A program made the translations under genes and the position numbers. A stretch of 64,000 bases of DNA, taken from positions 17,245 to 81,244 of the forward strand of contig JAFQUP010000005.1 in the NCBI GenBank assembly GCA_017408405.1. Direction: 5' to 3'. Below the pieces are notes generated by a model, which had not been told where the DNA came from, searched no databases, and saw only the letters and a program-made list of their open reading frames with translations. The first letter of the stretch is position 1; each line of letters starts with the position of its first letter. Shown one piece after another: positions 35,301-42,125 of the stretch. The DNA comes from Thermoguttaceae bacterium (GTDB lineage Bacteria; Planctomycetota; Planctomycetia; Pirellulales; Thermoguttaceae).

Positions 35301-37461
35301 GGAGAAGTTTTGCCGGTAATTTGGACTCTTTCAGCAATTCCTGAACCATTTCGCGCAACTGTTGATAAACATCGAGCCATTCGCGCATTCTGCTCCACGA
35401 AATAAAATTTTGCCGACAGGCCTTAATCAACTGATTTCTCGACAATTTCTCCTTCAGCTGAAAATAAAACATCCAGAGCTTCAAAAACGAAAGAAAATCC
35501 GATCTGGCATCCATAAACCGCGCGTGAGCGGTATCCGCCTCTCCCTGCTTCTCAATCGGACGGTCCCGCGGATCTCGAATCTCCAATGCTGCCGCGATAA
35601 CCAGTACCTCCAAGAGAGGATTAACTCGCGGAACAGAATTTTCCTTTCTTTTTTCACGTTTTAAATTTCTTTGATTCCGTACTTTTTCCGGACCTTTTGC
35701 CTCTCCGTCTCTCTTGCCGTCCAGCCTTTCCCCCGTTCCGCCCGTTTTCGCTTCATCGGACTCTTTTGCCAGTTCAACCGCTTCAAGAATCATTCGGCCT
35801 ATTCTTGGATCAACCGGCAGACGCGCAAGTTTTTGCCCAAGCGGAGTCAACTCTCCATCTGGAGATGCTTTCGTCAGTGCTTTCAGCTCAAAAAGTGTTC
35901 GGTATCCATCCCGTATCGAAGCAATTTTCGGCATATCCAGGAAAGGAAATGACTCTATCCTCCCCAAACGCAGTATTTTCGTCTGGAGAATCACCGAAGC
36001 CAGATTCGTCCGCTGAATTTCCGGCTGCGTATACTCTTCACGCGAAAGATAATCTTCTTCAGAGTAAAGACGAACGCAAATGCCGGGGCCAACACGTCCG
36101 CAACGACCTTTCCGCTGATCCGCGGAGGCTCGGGAAATTGGCTCTATCGGCAACCGCTGCGTCTTGGAACGCGCGGAGTAACGGCTGATTCTCGCTGTCC
36201 CGGTATCAATGACACTCCGAATACGCGGAACCGTCACTGACGATTCCGCAACGTTTGTCGCGATAACAATCCGCCGCCGATTTCCTGACGGATTAAAAAT
36301 CTTCTGCTGCTGATCTCCAGGAAGTCTTGCGTAAAGAGGAAGAATCTCCACGTTTTCATTCCGGAAAAGAGAAAGTCTCTGACGCTGAGATTCCCCCTGA
36401 AAAAGTTTCACCAATTCATGAATATCCCGCTCTGTCGGCATGAAAACCAGAATATCCCCCGGCCCCTTCTGTGCCAAAGTTTCAGCCGCCTGAATCACCG
36501 CCTGATGAATGTCACCGTCATGAATGACCCGTACTTCCTTCTTGCGGTCCGAATGGGATTTTCCATGAGAACTTATTTCAAAATGCTCATTTCCATCCTC
36601 TTCCCCATCCTCTTCTTCCTCAAAAATCGGCTGGTAAAGAACCTCCACCGGGTACGTCCGCCCCTCAATCATCAGAATCGGAACTTTTCGATTTCCTGTC
36701 TCAAAATGAGCCGCGAAACGCGCCGCGTCAATTGTCGCGGAAGTAATGATAATTTTCAAATCCGGCCGACGATCGGCCAAACGGCGCAGAATCCCAATGA
36801 GAAAATCAATATTCAGTGAACGCTCATGCGCTTCGTCAATTATCAATACTTCATACTGATTCAGGAAACGATCGCTCTGCGTCTCCGCCAGCAAAATTCC
36901 GTCCGTCATCAGTTTAACACACGTCTCCGATGAAGTATGATCCGTAAAGCGAATTTTGTACCCGACCAGTTTCTCCGGTGAAATTAATGAAAATCCATCA
37001 TTTTCTTCTTTTCCTTTACCTGGACCATTTTCATGACTGTCTCCCCGCTCAAAACCAGCCAAATCTTCTGTTGATATTTTTCTTTGTTTCCCCTGCGAAA
37101 GTTCATGCGCTAAACGATTCGCGATCGATATCGCGGCAATTCGACGCGGCTGAGTATGCCCAATAAGCCGTTTCACCCCAAAGCCAAGTTCAAGACAAAT
37201 TTTGGGAAGCTGAGTTGATTTACCCGACCCTGTCTCTCCGCAAAGTACCACGACCTGATTCTCAAGAATCGCCTGTTTGATCTCCTCCCTGCGCGAAGAA
37301 ACGGGAAGTTCCTCATCATAAACAAGCCGCGGAATACTCAATTCTCTTCTACGACGCGCTTTTCTTTCCTGCTGCCGACGTTCATAACGGTGTTTTTCAC
37401 GCGTATTTCCCGAAACTTCAGTGCGGGATCCGTTCGAGGGGGATTGACTGCTGGAATTCAT
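32383..37461 (-). CDS. hrpA: DEAH-box RNA helicase HrpA, unusually long
   Basis: This is a DEAH-type ATP-dependent RNA helicase of the HrpA family, involved in RNA processing and ribosome rescue in the cytoplasm. Motif I is GETGSGKST (about residue 75), followed by TQPRRIAA (Ia), DEAH (II), SAT (III) and the C-terminal RecA lobe with TNVAESSVT and QRKGRCGR. The HA2, OB-fold and DUF3418 regions follow (SGLLSNLGQKT, PEWVMAAEMVETS, FPLEYRFEPGNEADGV). The usual length is about 1,300 residues; this one has 1,692. Inserts are visible at about 115-160, 285-305, 560-610, 785-870 and 1085-1180; they are charged and Gly-, Ser- and Lys-rich. The DUF3418 core seems intact. No frameshift was seen. The ATG at 37461 has a weak ribosome site. 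Confidence 0.93.
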   Translation of the reverse strand: MNSSSQSPSNGSRTEVSGNTREKHRYERRQQERKARRRRELSIPRLVYDEELPVSSRREEIKQAILENQVVVLCGETGSGKSTQLPKICLELGFGVKRLIGHTQPRRIAAISIANRLAHELSQGKQRKISTEDLAGFERGDSHENGPGKGKEENDGFSLISPEKLVGYKIRFTDHTSSETCVKLMTDGILLAETQSDRFLNQYEVLIIDEAHERSLNIDFLIGILRRLADRRPDLKIIITSATIDAARFAAHFETGNRKVPILMIEGRTYPVEVLYQPIFEEEEDGEEDGNEHFEISSHGKSHSDRKKEVRVIHDGDIHQAVIQAAETLAQKGPGDILVFMPTERDIHELVKLFQGESQRQRLSLFRNENVEILPLYARLPGDQQQKIFNPSGNRRRIVIATNVAESSVTVPRIRSVIDTGTARISRYSARSKTQRLPIEPISRASADQRKGRCGRVGPGICVRLYSEEDYLSREEYTQPEIQRTNLASVILQTKILRLGRIESFPFLDMPKIASIRDGYRTLFELKALTKASPDGELTPLGQKLARLPVDPRIGRMILEAVELAKESDEAKTGGTGERLDGKRDGEAKGPEKVRNQRNLKREKRKENSVPRVNPLLEVLVIAAALEIRDPRDRPIEKQGEADTAHARFMDARSDFLSFLKLWMFYFQLKEKLSRNQLIKACRQNFISWSRMREWLDVYQQLREMVQELLKESKLPAKLLHGEIQDWVTDNKPESMEISQAKYEAVHRVLLSGLLSNLGQKTPLTQEYAVGGGGKCFLWPGSGILKQLPAGAVSGAGAAVGGLRKTAEGGVEERRENHRQKAGNKFWGRTLDADGKIIDTHGNVDPETNSSRRPEGGGTPEESNAAKKKTFPEWVMAAEMVETSKRFLRTNAVINVDWVEPMAEHLVTKSHSEPHWSKQNNDVMIYEKVSLFGLVIVPKRRVRYGLVNQEQAREMFIQQGLVEGNWRSNADFYRWNRELWFELEQIQAKLRRFDYLPGSWKLYEFYDQRIPKTVFDHTTLEKWLKSADSETLRSLEMKEEDLVSESTDRSLSERFPDTFSGEFTYAAKSVPMKKPAKSGVGGANPEPLVVSEKSEDNDEPQLPVREIRLFGQVVQPVKAKKPSLKKTGESKDSTRSALNEPSGVRSSEASKPKEASVGEKRMTSSYQFPLEYRFEPGNEADGVTIHATLETVHQLQEHALEWGVPGFLEERIAHLIKSLPKEQRRKLIPAPDTARAISGRIPFGVGSFRSVLAAEFTRIAGELIREKDLDLSKIPESLQMNIRVSDVQGNLLVQSRDLHEVLEHVGEQASEKFALVEDSRWTRSGFTSWSFGDLPVQVQIESTLLDAASRSGKISAFPMLVDEGKSVGIRLSTSLFQAEMNIRRAVVRLFRHSVNRELLHQASWMPGFNEMKVQADHFVKTTRTPFVETICDLIAHTALNPEGFPALADMPSLLNRVPRNQQEYERLVKLGKGRISVVVQELPQPLSQLWKAYHAAIKALNSLCTKGTQRHAANDLASRLTFGTLQIKSFGNVTSPKGGLSANGIPKNSGEEKDISSRVALYEPFQPIVDDLDEQIRRLTPPDFLLQTSWKYVRHFARYFRGIEARVQSLSGTNSGTRIALTRGMEQIRELKHFQDEYERLHRDFELRGVESEELEAYRWAIEEYRVSLFAQKLGTSMSVSAKRLEKMLEAF

Positions 37462-37588
37462 TTTCTGCTGACCAATATTAATTACCGCGAATACTATTCA
37501 TTAAATAAAAAAAGAAACAAAAAACTGCGGATCCCAATGGGAAATTTGACGCAGCTTTCTGTTTCTCCTGCTTCAATTTTGAAGAAAA

Positions 37589-37603
37589 TGAGGCAACGCC
37601 TCA
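37589..37603 (-). terminator. Short hairpin terminator after the 37625 gene
   Basis: TGAGGC (37589-37594) pairs with GCCTCA (37598-37603) around a 3-nt loop. On the leftward transcript it is followed by TTTTC. Confidence 0.6.
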
Positions 37604-37624
37604 AAATAAAAAAGGGACTGGGTA

Positions 37625-37849
37625 TCAGTCTTCGCTGGTCTCCATAGAGATCCCGCGGCCAAGACGCTTACGCATACCCGTCTGCGCGGAGGCTTCAATC
37701 ATATGCGAAGTATCCGCGGATGAATAGGCAAGCAAATGTTCACGAATCTGGTCCTGCTCCACCGGAGTGCCAAGATGATCTACCGCATCCGCAACACCTT
37801 CCAAAACCGAACGTTTGACGCCCTGACGAATCCAATCAAAAAAATTCAT
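37625..37849 (-). CDS. Small conserved protein of unknown function
   Basis: This 74-residue protein begins MNFFDWIRQGVKRSVLEGVADAV, an amphipathic helix, followed by LGTPVEQDQIREHLLAY and a basic end (GMRKRLGRGIS). I have the impression that similar small proteins occur in other planctomycetes, but I cannot check. A good ribosome site (AAAGGAA) precedes the ATG, a recognisable promoter lies 66 bp upstream, and a hairpin terminator follows, so it is very likely a real monocistronic gene. The pattern of a Trp- and Arg-containing N-terminal helix would suit membrane-surface or ribosome association; no function can be assigned. Confidence 0.72.
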   Translation of the reverse strand: MNFFDWIRQGVKRSVLEGVADAVDHLGTPVEQDQIREHLLAYSSADTSHMIEASAQTGMRKRLGRGISMETSED

Positions 37850-37915
37850 GTCTTTTTCCTTTTCGTCCTTGAAATGACTCTGTTTTCTCGAAACGATCTC
37901 CCAAATCGTATCTTT

Positions 37916-37947
37916 ATTTTAACAAACTTTTACCTTTTGTAAAGGGG
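37916..37947 (-). promoter_or_regulatory. Promoter of the 37625 gene
   Basis: On the minus strand CCCC is directly followed by TTTACA (37938-37943), 16 bp, and TAAAAT (37916-37921) inside GTTAAAATAAA. The core resembles those of serC and ilvD. Confidence 0.6.
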
Positions 37948-38430
37948 AAAACGCCATTTCAAGACACAAAATACCAAATTTTAGAAAATTTTTTGTTCAC
38001 TCACGTCAAAATAAAAAAAATAGACAATCCAAAGAAACACAATTTCAAAATAGTTCATCTTTTAACTTTAACTTTTTTCCAAAAAAAGTTCAATTTCACC
38101 AAAAATTTATTCCACATCCATTTCAAATCACCAACATCCTCTCAAAAAGTCTTTCCATTTTTTACTCTGAAATCTCCCAAAACACTTTCCCTGGAAATCA
38201 AATTTTTAGAAAGTCCCCGAAAATTCTCCGCGTTTGAAAATATTTTATGTTCAAATGATTATTTTGAAAAACCAACTTTCCGCAAGAAATTTTCTTAAAT
38301 TTTTCTTCCAACTCTCCCCAAACTCCCTATTTTTCTCAACTCTTCTTTTGGCTCGACACAATTCAATACCCTGAAACATCATCAAACTCAAAATTTCTGA
38401 AAATTTTAAATTTTTCTTCAAAATTTTACT
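37948..38430. other. Very AT-rich gene-free stretch
   Basis: This stretch upstream of the tRNA array is dominated by A and T runs and C-poor pyrimidine tracts (for example around 38040-38110 and 38280-38420). A 101-codon frame at 37993-38298 is Lys- and Phe-rich and composition-driven, not a gene. Nothing else was seen. Confidence 0.6.
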
Positions 38431-38467
38431 GGGGGGGGCTTGCCAAAAAAATACATTGTGCTAGAAT
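38431..38467 (+). promoter_or_regulatory. Promoter of the tRNA-Asn array
   Basis: A G8 tract (38431-38438) stands just before TTGCCA (38440-38445); a 16-bp spacer leads to TAGAAT (38462-38467), 10 bp before the first tRNA. Confidence 0.7.
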
Positions 38468-38477
38468 TACCCGCGTT

Positions 38478-38551
38478 GCCCTGATAGCTCAGTTGGTTAG
38501 AGCGGTTGACTGTTAATCAATAGGTCCAAGGTTCAAGTCCTTGTTGGGGCG
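38478..38551 (+). tRNA. tRNA-Asn (GTT), copy 1
   Basis: The cloverleaf is complete: acceptor GCCCTGA/TTGGGGC, D-arm GCTC...GAGC, anticodon stem GTTGA/TCAAT with loop CTGTTAA (anticodon GTT), T-arm CAAGG TTCAAGT CCTTG, discriminator G. CCA is not encoded. Confidence 0.97.
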
Positions 38552-38554
38552 TTA

Positions 38555-38592
38555 GGGTTCAGAAAGTTGAACCCGCGGCGAAAGCCTTTTTA
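38555..38592 (+). terminator. Spacer hairpin plus GGC-GAAA-GCC-T5 terminator, first copy
   Basis: GGGTTCA/TGAACCC (38555-38561, 38568-38574) is followed by GGC GAAA GCC and TTTTT (38577-38591). The second hairpin has only three pairs with a GAAA tetraloop, so termination may be partial. Confidence 0.5.
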
Positions 38593-38605
38593 TCATTTTT
38601 AATTT

Positions 38606-38679
38606 GCCCTGATAGCTCAGTTGGTTAGAGCGGTTGACTGTTAATCAATAGGTCCAAGGTTCAAGTCCTTGTTGGGGCG
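38606..38679 (+). tRNA. tRNA-Asn (GTT), copy 2
   Basis: The sequence is identical to copy 1 over all 74 nt and starts exactly 128 bp after it. Confidence 0.97.
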
Positions 38680-38682
38680 TTA

Positions 38683-38719
38683 GGGTTCAGGAAACTGAAC
38701 CCGTGGCGAAAGCCTTTTT
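38683..38719 (+). terminator. Spacer hairpin plus GGC-GAAA-GCC-T5 terminator, second copy
   Basis: GGGTTCAG-GAAA-CTGAACCC (38683-38702) is a perfect 8-bp stem with a GAAA tetraloop. It differs from the first spacer by changes that keep or improve pairing, and the same GGCGAAAGCCTTTTT follows at 38705-38719. Confidence 0.5.
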
Positions 38720-38733
38720 ATCATTTTTATTTT

Positions 38734-38807
38734 GCCCTGATAGCTCAGTTGGTTAGAGCGGTTGACTGTTAATCAATAGGTCCAAGGTTCAAGTCCTTGT
38801 TGGGGCG
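38734..38807 (+). tRNA. tRNA-Asn (GTT), copy 3
   Basis: This third identical copy lies 128 bp after the second. A different, stronger terminator follows it. Confidence 0.97.
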
Positions 38808-38812
38808 TTTTC

Positions 38813-38838
38813 AAGCTGTCGATTTTTGGCAGCTTTTT
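38813..38838 (+). terminator. Intrinsic terminator of the tRNA array
   Basis: AAGCTGTC (38813-38820) pairs with GGCAGCTT (38828-38835) around GATTTTT, followed by a T-rich tract. Confidence 0.85.
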
Positions 38839-38906
38839 TCTTTTATGCCGATTTTAACAATTACTTTTTTCTTTTTTTCTTTCAAATTTCCAATATTACC
38901 TAAAGC

Positions 38907-38940
38907 CCCCTTTGAAAATCTGGTCAGATGTGGTAAAATA
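38907..38940 (+). promoter_or_regulatory. Promoter of the DUF1570 peptidase gene
   Basis: A C5 tract (38907-38911) precedes TTGAAA (38913-38918), a 16-bp spacer and TAAAAT (38935-38940). The ATG is 28 bp downstream. Confidence 0.65.
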
Positions 38941-38967
38941 AAGAAAATATTTAATGTGGAGTAGCGT

Positions 38968-40593
38968 ATGATAAGCCGATTCCGATTTTTATTCTTTTTG
39001 TTCCTTTGCGCGGTTACGTTTGGCGAAGCTTGGGGTGAAGGTCTGGACCGACGTGACCTTCCTGCCTCTGAGAGATACGGGCGTTACCAGGAGCGAGTGG
39101 AGTATGTGCGGGACGCATGGGAATCGCTTTCCAAATATGAGCAGGAGCTTGAGAAACTCGCGCGTTTCTGCGACGCAAAAGGGTATGGCGAGCTGGCGGA
39201 AAAAGCGCGCGCGCTGACTCACTCACCGGAAACAGGTGATAAACTTTTTGCCGTCATTTTGCCGTCGGAGGTTCAGGATCCCGAACTCGCGCGAATGGGA
39301 ATGTCCCCAAAAACCTCCCGTTCCAAAGCGGAATTCGAGGGAAAGTCTGATGGAAAGCCAAAGGAACGGTCATTAAAGGAAAAGGTCGAGTCGCGGCTTC
39401 GAAAAATTCAGTTCACTGCCGCGGAGCACTGTTTTCATCTCGCGCAGGACGCGATGGAGACCGGTCACACGGCTTTCGCGTTTGACCTTTTGATGAAAGC
39501 GCTTTCGCTGAATCCGGATTACCCAACCGCCCGGAAACTGCTGGGGTACGAGCTTCACGAGGGACACTGGCTCTCTCCTTTTGAAGTCCGTCAGGCCCGT
39601 ACGAAGGTCTACCATCCGCGTTACGGCTGGATCCCGCGAAAGGGAGCGGAACGGTACGAACAGGGTGAGCGATTCGTGAACGGCCGATGGATCTCCGAGG
39701 AAGAAGATGCCCGGATCCACCGCGACATCGAAAGAGGCTGGACGGTCGAGACGCCGCATTTCACGGTCGTGACGAACCACAGTCTGCCGGCGGCCGTGAA
39801 GATCGGTGAGCAGGTGGAGGTTCTTTACCGGGTCTGGAAACAGCTTTTTCTTCGTTACTTCGCGACGGACGCGCAAATGAAAGCCCTTTTTGCGGGAAAG
39901 TCATCTTCGGGAGGAGCGGCGCAGGGACTGGGTGCTGGAACCGGCGGAAAGCACCGAATCGTGTTTTTCCGCAATCGAAAGGACTACGTGGACTATCTTT
40001 CGCCGCGTTATCCGTCGGTTGCCAATTCGTGCGGATTTTATGTCATTGAGGATCGGACGAGCTACTTTTTCGCGGGAGAGGAATTTGACCGCGCGACGAT
40101 GCTTCACGAGGTGACGCACCAGCTTTTCAGCGAACTGCGCCGGACTTCGCCCCAAATCACTGAGCGTCCGAATTTCTGGATGGTCGAGGGAATCGCGATC
40201 CACATGGAATCGCTGCACGATGAGGGACGGTATCATGTCGTCGGCGGTTTCGATACGCAGAGACTTCTTGCGGCACGGATCCGATTCGTGAAGGATGGAT
40301 TTTACGTTCCGCTCCGGGAGCTGTGCGCCATGAACACGCAGGAATTCCAGACCCATCCGCAGATGGTGCGTCTTTACTCGCAGTCGGCTGGTCTGATGCA
40401 GTTTCTTCTGCATTCATCGGACGGACGCTATCGGGACGCGGTCGCCGACATTTTGCGGGAGATCTACTCCGGGCAGTCCGTAATGGGGACGCTTCCGAAA
40501 CATCTTGGACGTTCGTTTGAGGAGCTGGATGAGGAGTACCGAGAGTTCATTTCCCGGAATACGGAAGAGCTTTCGCAGTGGGAGATGGATTAG
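38968..40593 (+). CDS. Secreted DUF1570-type zinc metallopeptidase-like protein
   Basis: This exported protein of 541 residues begins with a signal peptide (SRFRFLFFLFLCAVTFGEAWG). Residues about 135-190 contain TPR-like helices (AFDLLMKALSLNPDYPTARKLLG), then a Trp-rich module (RYGWIPRKGAERYEQGE). From about residue 250 comes the DUF1570 domain: the zinc motif HEVTH lies at residues 380-384 with the following helix and the probable third ligand Glu in FWMVEGIAIHMES. The catalytic set therefore appears complete, so proteolytic activity is plausible, although the family is not characterised biochemically to my knowledge. GGAG precedes the ATG. G+C is high compared with neighbours. The methyltransferase gene follows after 59 bp on the same strand. 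Confidence 0.88.
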   Translation: MISRFRFLFFLFLCAVTFGEAWGEGLDRRDLPASERYGRYQERVEYVRDAWESLSKYEQELEKLARFCDAKGYGELAEKARALTHSPETGDKLFAVILPSEVQDPELARMGMSPKTSRSKAEFEGKSDGKPKERSLKEKVESRLRKIQFTAAEHCFHLAQDAMETGHTAFAFDLLMKALSLNPDYPTARKLLGYELHEGHWLSPFEVRQARTKVYHPRYGWIPRKGAERYEQGERFVNGRWISEEEDARIHRDIERGWTVETPHFTVVTNHSLPAAVKIGEQVEVLYRVWKQLFLRYFATDAQMKALFAGKSSSGGAAQGLGAGTGGKHRIVFFRNRKDYVDYLSPRYPSVANSCGFYVIEDRTSYFFAGEEFDRATMLHEVTHQLFSELRRTSPQITERPNFWMVEGIAIHMESLHDEGRYHVVGGFDTQRLLAARIRFVKDGFYVPLRELCAMNTQEFQTHPQMVRLYSQSAGLMQFLLHSSDGRYRDAVADILREIYSGQSVMGTLPKHLGRSFEELDEEYREFISRNTEELSQWEMD

Positions 40594-40652
40594 AACTTTC
40601 CGGTCCGTACCGGAAACGCGGATTTTGGATTTTCGAAAAGGAACTGTTTTTT

Positions 40653-41192
40653 ATGAGTTCAGAAACACAGAACGACGAAGCGCGGAATGACGGAAAAGAT
40701 TTCGTTCAGATCCGGCACAAGGAGCCGATGGAGCTGAGTCATCCGCGCGAGCTGGTCGTAGCAGTGCCTCCGATGCACAGTAACGTGAATCTTTCGCGCA
40801 TCGTCAGGGCCGCGGGCTGTTGCGGAGTCCGAAAGATCATCTGCTGCGGAAACGCGAGTGTGAATGCCAAGATCGCGCGAGAGACGGGGATCGATCTTGA
40901 GATCGAGCAGCATCGGACGCTTGCGCCGGAGCTTCTGCGGAAATGGAAGGCGAAAGGCTGGCGTGTCGTGGGTTTGGAACAGACGAACGATTCCTACTGG
41001 CTGCACGAGTACGCGTTCCCGGAAAAGACGCTTCTGGTCGTTGGAAACGAACGTCTCGGCATCGAGCCGGAGATCCTTCGCTGTCTGGATGATGTTGTGG
41101 AAATCCCAATGTACGGGCTGCCGTTTTCGCATAACGCGGCAACGGCAACAGCGATCGCGATGTACGAGTACTGCCGCCAGCATCCGCATTAA
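40653..41192 (+). CDS. TrmH/SpoU-family RNA 2'-O-methyltransferase
   Basis: This is an AdoMet-dependent RNA methyltransferase of the SPOUT class acting on tRNA or rRNA ribose. The knotted AdoMet-binding fold is recognisable from motif 1 (MHSNVNLSRIVRAAGCCG, with the usual N and R), motif 2 (LLVVGNERLGIEPEIL) and motif 3 (IPMYGLPFSHNAATATAIAM). In motif 3 the family consensus is NVSVA or SLNVSVA; here SHNAATA stands in its place, as in some subfamilies. The ATG at 40653 follows AAAAGGA at about 11 bp; an in-frame start at 40578 overlaps the upstream gene and adds 25 poor residues. With 179 residues it lacks an N-terminal substrate-binding extension. The target nucleotide is unknown. Confidence 0.88.
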   Translation: MSSETQNDEARNDGKDFVQIRHKEPMELSHPRELVVAVPPMHSNVNLSRIVRAAGCCGVRKIICCGNASVNAKIARETGIDLEIEQHRTLAPELLRKWKAKGWRVVGLEQTNDSYWLHEYAFPEKTLLVVGNERLGIEPEILRCLDDVVEIPMYGLPFSHNAATATAIAMYEYCRQHPH

Positions 41193-41336
41193 ATTATGCG
41201 TTTTCCCATAAAAAGATTAATGAGAGATTTCAGCGGGGCGTAACCTTTTGATTCCCTCAGGAACATCTTCTTTATTATGGGCGCGATATTTCCGTTCAAA
41301 ACAGTCACGCCAATCACGCGGATCATAGGTTTCATT

Positions 41337-41390
41337 AAGTTTAAATTAGTTGCCAAGTTTAAATCAGTCATTAAGATTAAGGCAGTCGCA
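41337..41390. repeat. Three tandem 18-bp degenerate repeats
   Basis: Units starting at 41337, 41355 and 41373 share the form AAGTTTAAATYAGTYNYY, the third diverged (AAGATTAAGGCAGTCGCA). They lie in the 353-bp gap between the methyltransferase and the next small gene. Iteron-like sites or a decayed coding repeat are possible. Confidence 0.5.
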
Positions 41391-41481
41391 AGCATAAAAA
41401 GTGCTTTACCGCTGCTTGGAAATATTTTTCAAAAACCGAAAAAGTCTTCCGATAAAAGATTTAATCCCGGACTTTTACGAT

Positions 41482-41514
41482 CCTGATGAAGTACCCGGAA
41501 GATGCTTCGTCAGG
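41482..41514. other. Hairpin upstream of the 41546 gene
   Basis: CCTGATGAAG (41482-41491) pairs with CTTCGTCAGG (41505-41514), with one G-T pair, around a 13-nt loop. No T-tract follows, so it may be a leader structure. Confidence 0.45.
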
Positions 41515-41545
41515 CCGTATTCAATTTTAATATTTGGTAATCATC

Positions 41546-41824
41546 ATGGAAAGAGCAATTTACCGACTAGTGGTCAGTGATTCTCAAGGTCAATTCGTAA
41601 CCAGGGATTTTGAATCACTTGACGAAATTCGCAGTCAATATCGACAGATAGGTCTCGATAACTGCAGCACGCATAAAGAGTTGCGTTCATTACCGATGTT
41701 CCGCGGTTTGATTGGTCCACTGAAAGAAGGAGCGGTCATTCGGTATGAATCCCCTGAGGTTTTTGAAAAAATGACTCAGGACTGGTTCCGTCCGATGCCC
41801 ATTCGCTCCGGAAGACGTGAGTAA
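41546..41824 (+). CDS. Small protein of unknown function
   Basis: This 92-residue soluble protein (MERAIYRLVVSDSQGQFVTR at the start) has mixed alpha/beta character and a final basic tail. I recognise no domain. Blocks such as FESLDEIRSQYRQIG, LPMFRGLIGPLKEGAVIRYE and WFRPMPIRSGRRE look like real coding sequence. The start at 41546 is chosen because the protein reads well from there; the upstream TTG at 41534 adds only VII. There is no clear Shine-Dalgarno sequence, but a strong terminator follows 28 bp after the stop codon. Confidence 0.65.
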   Translation: MERAIYRLVVSDSQGQFVTRDFESLDEIRSQYRQIGLDNCSTHKELRSLPMFRGLIGPLKEGAVIRYESPEVFEKMTQDWFRPMPIRSGRRE

Positions 41825-41851
41825 CGTTAATATTTCATTTTTTCTTTCCAG

Positions 41852-41880
41852 AATCCCGGGTCTCATTTCCGGGATTTTTT
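41852..41880 (+). terminator. Strong intrinsic terminator
   Basis: AATCCCGG (41852-41859) pairs with CCGGGATT (41869-41876), followed by TTTTTATTTTT. Confidence 0.9.
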
Positions 41881-41988
41881 ATTTTTCGTCTCATGAATTG
41901 ATTTTTACTTAAATCTTAAAAATTTTTCGCCAATATCAAAATTTCGCGCGTACTAAACTTGAAACTTAAACTTTTTTGAAGAAAGCAC

Positions 41989-42017
41989 TTGACTTTCCTG
42001 CTTTTTTTTGTTAAGAT
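41989..42017 (+). promoter_or_regulatory. Promoter of the RND permease gene
   Basis: TTGACT (41989-41994), a 17-bp spacer and TAAGAT (42012-42017) precede the ATG at 42126 by about 108 bp. No G or C tract is present here. Confidence 0.6.
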
Positions 42018-42125
42018 TAAGAAATTATTAATGGTGTTGAGAAATTTCTTCCCCAATTTCTTAACACGGTGGTCCTCAGATTAAGGTCAGGATCAACTGT
42101 TTTCCTCCTGCCCCAACACAATACG

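Larger units (their letters stand above)
38478..38807 (+). repeat. 128-bp tandem repeat containing the tRNA-Asn genes
   Basis: The unit consists of a 74-nt tRNA and a 54-nt spacer, present as two full units and a third tRNA. Unit starts are at 38478, 38606 and 38734. The two spacers differ at only a few positions. Confidence 0.95.

Noticed and set aside
38478..38807. Regular 128-bp repeat that could suggest a CRISPR array
   Set aside because: The repeated part is a complete tRNA-Asn and the spacers are nearly identical to each other.
41277..41486. 69-codon ORF containing the 18-bp repeats
   Set aside because: No ribosome site, and the amphipathic pattern follows directly from the repeat unit; kept only as a repeat.
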